Assembly: GCA_964244725.1 (NCBI GenBank)
Contig: CAXTJQ010000012.1
Coordinates: forward strand, 62,001 to 126,000
Direction of reading: 5' to 3'
Length of the DNA: 64,000 bases
DNA from: Kumtagia sp964244725
Lineage (GTDB): Bacteria > Pseudomonadota > Alphaproteobacteria > Rhizobiales > Rhizobiaceae
The stretch's first letter is position 1, and each line of letters starts with the position of its first letter. The position numbers and the translations under genes were made by a program. This document shows positions 8,731 to 16,182 of the stretch, in pieces. Below the pieces are notes generated by a model that did not search any database, was not told where the DNA came from, and worked only from the letters and a program-made list of their open reading frames with translations.

Positions 8731-9681
8731 TTAAAGGCTGCGTCCAATGGCAAGGTACTTCTCGCGCCGCTGTTCGCGGAAGTCGCCGCCCGTCGCGGCG
8801 AAATCCGACAGTGCGCGGGCGATGACGTCGCCCGCCGCCTCCATGACGGAATCCGGCTGCCGGTGCGCGCCGCCGACGGGTTCAGGAATGATGCCGTCAA
8901 TGATCTTCATGTCGAGCAGGTCCTGCGCCGTGATCTTCATCGAGGTCGCCGCGTCGCGCGAACGCGTCGTGTCGCGCCACAGGATCGAGGCCGCGCCCTC
9001 GGGCGAGATCACCGAGTAGATGGCGTGTTCCAGCATGTAGACGCGGTTGGCGGTCGCGATCGCGATCGCGCCGCCCGAGCCGCCTTCGCCGATGACGACC
9101 GAGACCGATGGCGACTTCATCGACAGGCACGCGGAGGTCGAGCGCGCGATCGCCTCGGCCTGGCCGCGCTCCTCCGCGTCGACGCCAGGATAGGCGCCGG
9201 CGGTGTCGACCAGCGTCACCACCGGCACGCCGAAGCGGTCTGCGAGTTCCATGATGCGAACCGCCTTGCGATAGCCTTCGGGACGCGCCGAGCCGAAATT
9301 GTGCTTGATCCGGCTCTTGGTGTCGGAGCCCTTTTCCTGGCCGATGACGGCGACGGAATGTCCCCGGAAGCGTCCGAAACCGCAGATGATCGCGTGGTCC
9401 TCGCCGAAGGCGCGGTCGCCGGCGAGCGGCGTGAAGTCGGTGATCAGCTTCTCGATGTAGTGCAGGCAGTGCGGCCGGTCGGGGTGGCGCGCGACCTGCA
9501 CCTTCTGCCAGGGCGTCAGCACGCGGTAGACCTCCCGCAAGGCGTCCTTCGACCGCTTCTCGAGGCGGTCGATCTCGTCGTCGACATCGACCGCGCCGCC
9601 GTTCTCGGCAAGTTTCCTGAGTTCAACGATCTTGCCTTCGAGGTCGGCGACCGGTTTCTCGAAATCGAGATAATTATACAT
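8731..9681 (-). CDS. accA: Acetyl-CoA carboxylase carboxyltransferase subunit alpha
   Basis: Subunit alpha (316 aa) of the carboxyltransferase that transfers CO2 from biotin to acetyl-CoA in the first step of fatty acid synthesis; works with AccD, which is not in this window. The N-terminus MYNYLDFEKPV and the crotonase-like core with GEGGSGGA and PEGAASILW blocks are typical. The open frame extends upstream to 10104, but that part is the shadow of xerD; ATG 9681 gives the normal family length. It is on the same strand as xerD, 86 bp downstream of it. Confidence 0.97.
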   Translation of the reverse strand: MYNYLDFEKPVADLEGKIVELRKLAENGGAVDVDDEIDRLEKRSKDALREVYRVLTPWQKVQVARHPDRPHCLHYIEKLITDFTPLAGDRAFGEDHAIICGFGRFRGHSVAVIGQEKGSDTKSRIKHNFGSARPEGYRKAVRIMELADRFGVPVVTLVDTAGAYPGVDAEERGQAEAIARSTSACLSMKSPSVSVVIGEGGSGGAIAIATANRVYMLEHAIYSVISPEGAASILWRDTTRSRDAATSMKITAQDLLDMKIIDGIIPEPVGGAHRQPDSVMEAAGDVIARALSDFAATGGDFREQRREKYLAIGRSL

Positions 9682-9767
9682 GCGTTCGCGTACCAGGATG
9701 CATAGCGGGAAAGGCCCGCGCGCTGTGAGGCGGCCAAAGCGCCGCGAAGGGGTATTTTGACATAGCG

Positions 9768-10679
9768 TCAGCCGGCGGCGTCGGCAAGCGGATGATGGTC
9801 GTTGACCAGGCGCACCAGCCGCTCCTCCAGGACATGGGTGTAGATCTGCGTCGTCGAGATGTCGGCATGGCCGAGCAATTGCTGCACGGCGCGCAGATCG
9901 GCGCCGTTCTGCAGCAGGTGGCTGGCGAAGGCGTGGCGGATCACATGCGGCGAAACCTTGGCGGATGCGATCCCCGCGCGCGCGGCAAGCGCCTTCAGGT
10001 CGCGGGCGAAGACCTGGCGGGGCAGGAAGCCGCTGTCGGAATTCGACGGGAAGAGGAACGCGCTCCTGGCGAGCGCAGGCGCGGTCTTGCGCAGCGTTAG
10101 CCACGCCCGCATCGCGTCGCGCGCCTTGCCCGAGAGCGGCACCATGCGGTCCTTGTCGCCCTTGCCGGTGACCATGAAGAAGCGGTCGTCGCGCAACCCC
10201 ACGGTCAGCGGCAGGCTGACCAGCTCCGACACGCGAAGGCCGGTTGCGTAGAGCACCTCGACCAGCGCGTACAGGCGGCTCGCCGCCACGTCGTTCGGGT
10301 TTTCGCGCGCTTCGAGCGCCGCACGCTCCAGGAGCCGCGCGGTTTCCGCCTCGCTCATCGTTCTGGGCAGAGGCCGGTCGCGGCGCGGCGCATCGAGCAG
10401 GCCGGTCGGGTCGTCGGCCCGCAGGCCCTCGCTGTAGAGGAACTTGTAGAACTGCCGCAGCACCGACAGCTTGCGCGCCTGCGAGGTCGGCGCGAAGCCG
10501 CGCTCGGCGATGCCCGCCATATAGGCGCGGATCTCGTTCACCGGCGCGTCGGCGAGATTGCCGACAAGTTGCGCGGCGTCTTCCAAATCGCGGCGATAGG
10601 CAGCCAGCGTGTTGACGGCCGCTCCGCGCTCCGCGCTGATCATTTCGAGAAAGGCCTCGACGCGCAATCCCGTCTTCAT
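9768..10679 (-). CDS. xerD: Tyrosine recombinase XerD
   Basis: Site-specific recombinase (303 aa) that with XerC resolves chromosome dimers at dif. The N-terminal SAM-like core-binding domain covers residues 1-95 and the catalytic domain the rest. The catalytic set is complete: Arg149, Lys173, His245, Arg248, His271 and Tyr280. The HxxR box reads HVIRHAFASHLL, with Ile instead of the common Leu. The ATG overlaps the stop of an upstream 55-aa membrane protein gene as ATGA, an arrangement that suggests coupling. A plain chromosomal housekeeping XerD; no integron or phage context is seen. Confidence 0.93.
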   Translation of the reverse strand: MKTGLRVEAFLEMISAERGAAVNTLAAYRRDLEDAAQLVGNLADAPVNEIRAYMAGIAERGFAPTSQARKLSVLRQFYKFLYSEGLRADDPTGLLDAPRRDRPLPRTMSEAETARLLERAALEARENPNDVAASRLYALVEVLYATGLRVSELVSLPLTVGLRDDRFFMVTGKGDKDRMVPLSGKARDAMRAWLTLRKTAPALARSAFLFPSNSDSGFLPRQVFARDLKALAARAGIASAKVSPHVIRHAFASHLLQNGADLRAVQQLLGHADISTTQIYTHVLEERLVRLVNDHHPLADAAG

Positions 10680-10843
10680 GGCGCGGCCGGCGGCAGGGTC
10701 TTGAGCTTCGCCCTGTCGAGCGGCACCTCGACAGTCATCGATCGCTGATGCGGCACGACGAACGTCGCCAGCGCGAGCATCGCGCCATAGACGAGCGCGG
10801 CAAGGATGCCGATCGTCATGACGAAGCGGGTGAGGGTCGGCAT
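10676..10843 (-). CDS. Small single-span membrane protein, 55 aa, upstream of xerD
   Basis: Read directly from the minus strand: ATG at 10843, stop TGA at 10676-10678, 55 codons. The product begins MPTLTRFVMTIGILAALVY, has one strong membrane helix (residues 8-30) and a short charged tail ending in PPAAP. It overlaps the xerD start by ATGA and lies between xerD and the divergent aroK, where small uncharacterised membrane genes are often found in Rhizobiales. No function is assigned. High third-position GC and perfect spacing support it as real. Confidence 0.6.
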   Translation of the reverse strand: MPTLTRFVMTIGILAALVYGAMLALATFVVPHQRSMTVEVPLDRAKLKTLPPAAP

Positions 10844-10933
10844 GTAGCGTCAGGCCTGGGCGCGCGGATTGGCGCTCCTTATGCCGCCAAGACCCGCGCG
10901 ATTCAAGGCGCAGCCGACCCGGGAGCTTGACGC

Positions 10934-11587
10934 ATGCGGCGTTTCATGTCGAAACCCGTCCGAGACTGCCGAGGCCCCATGCATAGCGAGGAAGCATCCC
11001 CCCAGCCATCCCGGCGGCCCGGCCTGTCGGAGCGCCTCGCCGGCCGTTCGCTGGTCTTCGTCGGGCTGATGGGCGCGGGCAAGACCGCGATCGGCCGCCG
11101 CATCGCCGCCGATCTCGACCTGCCTTTCGTCGATAGCGATCAGGAGATCGAGCGCGCCTCGCGGATGAGCGTGCCGGAGCTGTTCGAACGCTACGGCGAG
11201 CCGGAATTCCGCGCTTTGGAACAGCGGGTGATCCAGCGCGTGCTGGAAACGGGCCCGCAAGTGCTGTCGACCGGCGGCGGCGCCTTCATGAACGCGCAGA
11301 CCCGAAATCTGATCGCCCGCCAGGGCGTGTCGATCTGGCTCAAGGCCGATCTCGACGTGCTGTTTTCGCGCGTCAGCAAGAAGCAGAACCGGCCGCTGCT
11401 GAAGACCGCCGACCCGCGCGGCACATTGGAAAAGCTGATGAACGAGCGTTACCCCGTCTATGCCGGCGCGAACCTGACAGTCCACACGCGCGACGAGCGC
11501 AAGGACATCATCGTGACCGAGGTGCTGGCGGCGCTCGCCGTCCATCTCGGCAACGGCGGTCCGGAGTTTGGCGAGGCGGCATCATGA
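10934..11587 (+). CDS. aroK: Shikimate kinase
   Basis: Phosphorylates shikimate at O3 in aromatic amino acid synthesis; cytoplasmic, 217 aa from ATG 10934. Walker A is GLMGAGKT, the shikimate-binding DSDQEIE and GGG (TGGGAF) motifs are present, and the lid Arg lies in KKQNRPLL. The N-terminus carries about 35 extra residues compared with E. coli AroK, usual in rhizobial enzymes; ATGs at 10946 and 10979 are alternatives, but 10934 has a GGGAG ribosome site 8 nt upstream. Its stop overlaps aroB as ATGA. Confidence 0.94.
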   Translation: MRRFMSKPVRDCRGPMHSEEASPQPSRRPGLSERLAGRSLVFVGLMGAGKTAIGRRIAADLDLPFVDSDQEIERASRMSVPELFERYGEPEFRALEQRVIQRVLETGPQVLSTGGGAFMNAQTRNLIARQGVSIWLKADLDVLFSRVSKKQNRPLLKTADPRGTLEKLMNERYPVYAGANLTVHTRDERKDIIVTEVLAALAVHLGNGGPEFGEAAS

Positions 11588-12705
11588 GCGCGCCGGCGGT
11601 GGAGACGGTGTCGGTCTCGCTCGGCGCGCGCAGCTACGACATCCTGATCGGGCGCGGCCTGGTCGAGCGGGCCGGCGCGGAGATCGCGGGGCGGCTGCCA
11701 GGGATCCGCGTCGCGATCGTGACCGACGAGAACGTCGCGGCGGCGCATCTCGCGCGGCTGCGGGCGGGCCTCGATGCTTCGGGCATAGACGCCACGCCGA
11801 TCGTCCTGCCGGCAGGCGAGAAGACCAAGAGCTTCGAGGCCCTTCAGACCGTGGTCGACGCGATCCTCGCGGCGCGGATCGAGCGCGGCGATGCGGTGAT
11901 CGCGCTCGGCGGCGGGGTGATCGGCGACCTTTCAGGCTTCGCGGCGGGCATCGCGCGGCGCGGCATGCAATTCATCCAAATGCCGACCTCGCTGCTGGCG
12001 CAAGTCGATTCATCGGTCGGCGGCAAGACCGGCGTCAACACGGCGCGCGGCAAGAACCTCGTCGGCGTCTTCCACCAGCCGCGGCTGGTGCTCGCCGACA
12101 CCGGCGTGCTCGACACGCTGCCGCCGCGCGAGTTCCGCGCCGGCTATGCCGAGGTCGCCAAATACGGCCTGATCGACCGGCCGGACTTCTTCGCCTGGCT
12201 GGAGCGGAACTGGCGCGAGGTCTTCGCCGGCGGCCCGGCGCGCGCGCATGCGATCGCGCAGTCCTGCCGCGCCAAGGCCGACGTCGTGGCGCGCGACGAG
12301 TTCGAGACCGGCGACCGCGCCCTGCTCAATCTCGGCCACACCTTCGGCCATGCGCTGGAAGCCGCGACCGGCTACGACGGCGCGCGGCTTGTCCATGGCG
12401 AGGGCGTGGCGATCGGCATGGCGATGGCGCATCGCTTCTCGGCCCGGCTGAACCTCGCCAGCCCCGACGACGCGCGGCGGGTGGAGGCGCATCTCGGCGC
12501 GGTCGGCCTGCCGATGCGTCCGCGCGATATCCTGGGCGACCTGCCGGACGCGGAGCGCATGCTCGGCTACATCGCGCAGGACAAGAAGGTCTCGCGCGGC
12601 GCGCTGACTTTCATCCTGACGCACGGCGTGGGTCAAGCGTTCGTCGCGAGGGACGTGCCCAGTTCGGAGGTGCTCGCATTTCTCAGGGACCAGCTCGACG
12701 CGTGA
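11584..12705 (+). CDS. aroB: 3-dehydroquinate synthase
   Basis: NAD- and metal-dependent cyclase (373 aa) that turns DAHP into 3-dehydroquinate, the second step of the shikimate pathway. The GGGVIGDLSGFAA block binds nucleotide, SSVGGKTGVN binds substrate, and HGEGVAIGM supplies a zinc ligand together with GHTFGHALE. It is translationally coupled to aroK. In many Rhizobiales the next gene is a CBS-domain hemolysin-like gene followed by bolA; here a toxin-antitoxin pair occupies that place. Confidence 0.96.
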   Translation: MSAPAVETVSVSLGARSYDILIGRGLVERAGAEIAGRLPGIRVAIVTDENVAAAHLARLRAGLDASGIDATPIVLPAGEKTKSFEALQTVVDAILAARIERGDAVIALGGGVIGDLSGFAAGIARRGMQFIQMPTSLLAQVDSSVGGKTGVNTARGKNLVGVFHQPRLVLADTGVLDTLPPREFRAGYAEVAKYGLIDRPDFFAWLERNWREVFAGGPARAHAIAQSCRAKADVVARDEFETGDRALLNLGHTFGHALEAATGYDGARLVHGEGVAIGMAMAHRFSARLNLASPDDARRVEAHLGAVGLPMRPRDILGDLPDAERMLGYIAQDKKVSRGALTFILTHGVGQAFVARDVPSSEVLAFLRDQLDA

Positions 12706-12808
12706 TCAAAGTCGGGCTTCTGCCGAGTGCTACAGGGTTCTCTTGACGGTGCTGGTCATTCAGGCCTTCGCTTGCCGGAGACGCCGCGCATAAGGCCAAT
12801 AGCTTGAA

Positions 12809-12838
12809 TTGACCATGGTCATAGACTACAGTCATAAT
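12809..12838 (+). promoter_or_regulatory. Promoter and probable autoregulatory operator of the Phd/PIN module
   Basis: A sigma70-like promoter is visible: -35 TTGACC at 12809-12814, 18-bp spacer, -10 CATAAT at 12833-12838. The perfect palindrome GACCATGGTC (12811-12820) overlaps the -35 box, GACTACAGTC (12824-12833) overlaps the -10 box, and GTCATA is repeated at 12818 and 12831. Such symmetric sites inside the promoter are usual where the antitoxin, alone or with its toxin, represses its own operon. The operator role is inference. Confidence 0.55.
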
Positions 12839-12862
12839 TCCAAAATAGATTGGGAGCTGACC

Positions 12863-13096
12863 ATGACGGCGCATGTTTCGAAGTCGATGTTCAAGGCCAA
12901 GGCGCTCGAATATCTTCGAAGGGTCGAGGAGAGCGGCGAATCGCTTGTTTTGACAAATCATGGCAAGCCTTCCATCGAGATTCGAAAATTTAACGAGGCA
13001 AAATTCGACCCGTTAGAGATTTTGCGTGGAACGGTTCTGCGTTATGACGATCCTTTTGAACCAGTTGGATTGGAGGATTGGGAAGCCCTTAAGTGA
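12863..13096 (+). CDS. Type II antitoxin, Phd/YefM-like
   Basis: Short DNA-binding antitoxin (77 aa). The N-terminal region (HVSKSMFKAKALEYLRRVEE) fits the Phd fold, followed by the typical VLTNHGKPSIEIRKF segment and a C-terminal toxin-neutralising tail. The frame is open from 12809, but ATG 12863 has a GGGAG site 6 nt upstream and sits 25 bp after the promoter -10 box. The stop overlaps the GTG of the PIN toxin gene. Third-position GC is lower than in neighbouring genes, suggesting acquisition. Confidence 0.82.
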   Translation: MTAHVSKSMFKAKALEYLRRVEESGESLVLTNHGKPSIEIRKFNEAKFDPLEILRGTVLRYDDPFEPVGLEDWEALK

Positions 13097-13488
13097 TTGT
13101 GATCGATACGCACGTTCTTATCTGGTGGATAAACAAAAGCGCTCGACTATCGGGCAACGCGCTCAAGGCAATCGAAAGAGGCTTGGGTGATGAAGGCGTT
13201 TGTGCGTCATCGATATCGTCTTGGGAGATCGCGATGCTGGTCGCCAAGGGCAAGCTAGACCTGTCGATCGAAATTTTCAACTGGCTATCGATTGCAGATC
13301 AGATCGATGGCTTTCGCTTTGTTCCGATAGACAACATCGTCGCGGTAAGAAGCATGACGCTGCCGGGCGAATTTCATTCCGATCCCGCTGATCGGATGAT
13401 CGTCGCACTAGCAAGAGAGCTTGGCGGCGCTCTCGTGACGGCCGATGAAAAGATCAGGCGCTATCCGCATGTCCGTACGATCTGGTAG
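13093..13488 (+). CDS. Type II toxin, PIN domain (VapC-like)
   Basis: Predicted Mg-dependent ribonuclease toxin (131 aa). The PIN acidic residues are seen at VIDTHV (Asp5), SSWEIA (Glu near 44), DPADRMIVA (Asp near 97/100) and TADEKI (Asp near 117), in the order and spacing of VapC toxins. GTG start overlaps the antitoxin stop as GTGA. Targets of VapC toxins are usually tRNA or rRNA; this one's target is unknown. Lower GC than the flanking aroB and bolA. Confidence 0.85.
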   Translation: MIVIDTHVLIWWINKSARLSGNALKAIERGLGDEGVCASSISSWEIAMLVAKGKLDLSIEIFNWLSIADQIDGFRFVPIDNIVAVRSMTLPGEFHSDPADRMIVALARELGGALVTADEKIRRYPHVRTIW

Positions 13489-13495
13489 TCTTCCG

Positions 13496-13798
13496 CTACC
13501 ACCTCGTCGCCTCCCCCGGCGCAGCCGGCTCGATCGCCAGCGCATGGACTCCGGCCTTCACTTCATCGGCGAGCAGTTCGTTGACCGCTCGGTGGCGCGC
13601 CACTCGGCTCATGCCCGCGAAGGCAGCCGACACCAACCGCACGCGGAAATGCGTCTCGCCGCTCCCGTCGAAGGCGGCATGGTGGTCGGAGGAGGCGTGA
13701 TGATGGCCGGCATGCAGGTGGCTCTCGTCGAGCACCGACAGGCGCTCCGGCGAGAAGGCGGTCAGCAATTTCTGCTCGATCGTCGACTGGATGGTCAT
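13496..13798 (-). CDS. bolA: BolA family protein
   Basis: Small cytoplasmic protein (100 aa) of the BolA/IbaG family; members pair with monothiol glutaredoxin around an Fe-S cluster or act as regulators. The family FDG...ETHFRVR block and the C-terminal HALAIEP strand are present, with a His-rich insert (GHHHASSDHH) between the first strands. ATG 13798 gives the usual length; the further upstream ATG adds an Arg-rich stretch not seen in the family. Divergent from the J-domain gene, a pairing common in Rhizobiales. Confidence 0.88.
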   Translation of the reverse strand: MTIQSTIEQKLLTAFSPERLSVLDESHLHAGHHHASSDHHAAFDGSGETHFRVRLVSAAFAGMSRVARHRAVNELLADEVKAGVHALAIEPAAPGEATRW

Positions 13799-13924
13799 CG
13801 CTGATCCCGGCCATGCGGCAAACTGGCGTCGCGGGCGCAAATCCTCCGCGATTCAGGGGTAGGGCGATGCTTCCCGAAATGTCAATTCTTGTTTCGCATT
13901 TGCGAACGTCCCATAAGATGCGGC

Positions 13925-14542
13925 ATGAGCGACTTCTCCAAATATTTCGAGAGGATCCGCGTTCGCCCCGACCCCAAGGCCGAGGCGAAGGCGGCAGCCC
14001 CGCTCTGCCAGTGGGACGGCTGCAAAGAGCCGGGCCTGCACCGCGCGCCGGTCGGGCGCATGCGCGAGGGCGAGTATTTCCGCTTCTGCTTCGACCATGT
14101 GCGCGAATACAACAAGGGCTTCAATTATTTCTCCGGCGTCTCGGCGGCCGAGATCGCGCGTTTCCAGAAGGAAGCGCTGACCGGGCACCGGCCGACCTGG
14201 ACGGTTGCGTCCAACGGCAGCGCCCGCTTCGCGCCGGATTTCTCGCAGAAACGCTCGGGCCGCGCCGGCTACCAGAACCGGGTGCGCGATCCGTTCAACA
14301 TGTTCAGCTCGCAGCATGCCGACGCCAACGCCGCCGAACGGAAATCCAAGCCGCTCGAAGCCAAGGCGCTCGAAACGCTGGGCCTGGAGACGGGCGCCTC
14401 TGGCCCGGATATCAAGACGCGCTATAAACAGCTCGTGAAGCGCCACCATCCGGATGCGAATGGCGGCGACCGCGGTTCGGAAGATCGTTTTCGGGATGTC
14501 ATCCAGGCCTACCGGCTGCTCAAGCAGTCGGGCCGCTGCTGA
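13925..14542 (+). CDS. J-domain protein (DnaJ-like, upstream of cobS)
   Basis: Cytoplasmic co-chaperone-like protein (205 aa). The N-terminal 130 residues hold a conserved segment with CQWDGCKEPG and FCFDHVREYN, which may bind metal through its Cys/His residues. The J domain is C-terminal (about residues 145-205) with the HPD tripeptide (KRHHPDANGG) needed to stimulate a DnaK partner. Location just before cobS is conserved in many Rhizobiales; a link to cobaltochelatase assembly is plausible but unproven. Confidence 0.88.
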   Translation: MSDFSKYFERIRVRPDPKAEAKAAAPLCQWDGCKEPGLHRAPVGRMREGEYFRFCFDHVREYNKGFNYFSGVSAAEIARFQKEALTGHRPTWTVASNGSARFAPDFSQKRSGRAGYQNRVRDPFNMFSSQHADANAAERKSKPLEAKALETLGLETGASGPDIKTRYKQLVKRHHPDANGGDRGSEDRFRDVIQAYRLLKQSGRC

Positions 14543-14653
14543 GGCCATGCGAAGCACGGTTTTTCCAACTTTCATAAGGCTGGAAAACATCCTAAGACCG
14601 CCCCCGATAAATTTGATGCCGACGAAGCGCGCCATGCGAGCGCGCGTGGAGAA

Positions 14654-15643
14654 ATGATGAACAAGGTCGATCGCGACATCATGAACCTTCCGGATACGAC
14701 AGTGTCCGTGAAAGACAAGTTCGGGTTCGACTCCAGGATGGTCGTGCCGGCCTATTCGGCGACTTCGGAGCATGTCCCCGATCTCGATCCGGACTACCTG
14801 TTCGACAAGCAGACGACCTCGGCGATCCTGGCCGGCTTCGCCTACAACCGGCGCGTCATGGTGTCGGGCTACCACGGCACCGGCAAGTCGACGCATATCG
14901 AGCAGGTTGCGGCGCGGCTCCACTGGCCAATGGTGCGCGTCAACCTGGACAGCCATGTCAGCCGCATCGATCTCGTCGGCAAGGACGCGATCGTCGTCAA
15001 CGACGGCATGCAGATCACGGAATTCCGCGACGGCATCCTGCCTTGGGCCTACCAACACAATGTCGCGCTCTGCTTCGACGAATACGATGCCGGCCGCCCC
15101 GACGTGATGTTCGTCATCCAGCGCGTGCTGGAATCGTCGGGCCGCCTGACGCTCCTCGACCAGAGCCGGGTCATCCGTCCGCATCCGGCGTTCCGCCTGT
15201 TCGCCACCGCCAACACGGTCGGACTCGGCGACACGACCGGCCTCTACCACGGCACGCAGCAGATCAACCAGGCGCAGATGGACCGCTGGTCGGTCGTCAC
15301 GACGCTGAACTACCTGCCGCACGACAACGAGGTGGCGATCGTTCTGGCCAAGGCCAAGCATTATCGCGATACCCAAGGCAAGGACATCGTCAACAAGATG
15401 GTGCGCGTCGCCGACATGACGCGCTCGGCCTTCGTCAACGGCGACCTCTCGACGGTCATGAGCCCGCGCACCGTGATCACCTGGGCTGAAAACGCGGAGA
15501 TTTTCGGCGACGTCGGCCTGTCGTTCCGGCTGACGTTCCTCAACAAATGCGACGAATTGGAGCGCTCGATCGTCGCCGAGTTCTATCAGCGTGCGTTCGG
15601 GCAGGAATTGCCGGAGAGCGCCGCGAACGTGGTGCTGGGGTGA
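14654..15643 (+). CDS. cobS: Cobaltochelatase subunit CobS
   Basis: AAA+ ATPase subunit (329 aa) of the aerobic CobNST chelatase that inserts cobalt into hydrogenobyrinic acid a,c-diamide during cobalamin synthesis. Walker A is GYHGTGKST at residues 72-80, Walker B is LCFDEYDAG, and ATANTVG matches sensor 1. CobS hexamers pair with CobT rings. In related genomes cobT usually follows directly; here two small genes of a HicAB-like module lie between. Confidence 0.96.
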   Translation: MMNKVDRDIMNLPDTTVSVKDKFGFDSRMVVPAYSATSEHVPDLDPDYLFDKQTTSAILAGFAYNRRVMVSGYHGTGKSTHIEQVAARLHWPMVRVNLDSHVSRIDLVGKDAIVVNDGMQITEFRDGILPWAYQHNVALCFDEYDAGRPDVMFVIQRVLESSGRLTLLDQSRVIRPHPAFRLFATANTVGLGDTTGLYHGTQQINQAQMDRWSVVTTLNYLPHDNEVAIVLAKAKHYRDTQGKDIVNKMVRVADMTRSAFVNGDLSTVMSPRTVITWAENAEIFGDVGLSFRLTFLNKCDELERSIVAEFYQRAFGQELPESAANVVLG

Positions 15644-15680
15644 GCTTGGCATGCCGCGTCACGTTTAGGGCAAACGCTCG

Positions 15681-15974
15681 ATGGCAAGGACGATCGAGCG
15701 GATGCGTTCGAATCCGAGAGCGGACTGGCCGATCAGCGATGTCGAGAAAGCATGCAAGGAAGCAGGCGTCGCCTGCATGAGGCCGGCTGGCGGGTCGCAC
15801 TACAAGATCGGAAACGCCCATGGCGGTCGCAGGCTGACGATTCCGGCGAGACGTCCCATAAAGCCAGTGTACATAGTGAAACTGGTGCAGTTCCTGGACG
15901 AGGAGGAGCTACGTGATCGACCAATCAAAACTTGTTACCGCCGACGGATCGCTGTTCGACCCGGCACGGTATGA
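15681..15974 (+). CDS. HicA-like toxin (type II, mRNA interferase fold)
   Basis: Predicted small RNA-binding toxin (97 aa). The core has the HicA pattern: an N-terminal helix (SDVEKACKEAG), then a glycine-serine-His segment GGSHYKIG carrying the catalytic-type histidine, then a basic strand RRLTIPARRPIKP and a C-terminal helix (YIVKLVQFLDE). The last 20 residues overlap the downstream gene in another frame by 62 bp, so the true C-terminus may be dispensable. It is inserted between cobS and cobT with its partner. Confidence 0.72.
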   Translation: MARTIERMRSNPRADWPISDVEKACKEAGVACMRPAGGSHYKIGNAHGGRRLTIPARRPIKPVYIVKLVQFLDEEELRDRPIKTCYRRRIAVRPGTV

Positions 15975-16182
15975 GGTCACTTTGAGGCCGTTGACGCAAG
16001 TCGAAGGAAGCGGATGGATGGCAACAATTGCGATGCTTCCGGGATGTACTGGCGATGGCGAGAGCGAGCTGGAGGCTTTGAGCGACGTTCGTCTTGCCGC
16101 GCTGGAGTGGGCGCATGCCGCGATGGTCGACGGCGACCCGGTACCAGCGCCGACGCGCGGTACGTCGCTCGCTGCGGAATAG
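15913..16182 (+). CDS. HicB-like antitoxin (type II)
   Basis: Predicted antitoxin (89 aa) with a partial RNase-H-like HicB fold: a strand YEVTLRPL, then GWMATIAMLPGCTGDG, matching the family pattern of a P-x-x-x-G turn, then a helix with ALEWAHAAM and a short Pro-rich tail. It lacks a C-terminal DNA-binding domain, as is seen in short HicB types. Start GTG 15913 is favoured by a perfect AGGAGG at 15901-15906, inside the toxin gene. Its stop is immediately followed by the cobT ATG with no spacer. Confidence 0.72.
   Translation: MIDQSKLVTADGSLFDPARYEVTLRPLTQVEGSGWMATIAMLPGCTGDGESELEALSDVRLAALEWAHAAMVDGDPVPAPTRGTSLAAE

Noticed and set aside
9768..10679. XerD-like gene as a mobile-element integrase
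   Set aside because: Position beside accA and aroK, normal length and absence of attachment-site repeats fit the housekeeping XerD.
14561..14587. TTTTCCA ... TGGAAAA inverted repeat upstream of cobS
   Set aside because: Only 7 bp of AT-rich arms with a 13-nt loop; too weak to call a terminator or operator.
14543..14653. Possible cobalamin riboswitch before cobS
   Set aside because: The gap is too short and lacks a B12-box sequence.
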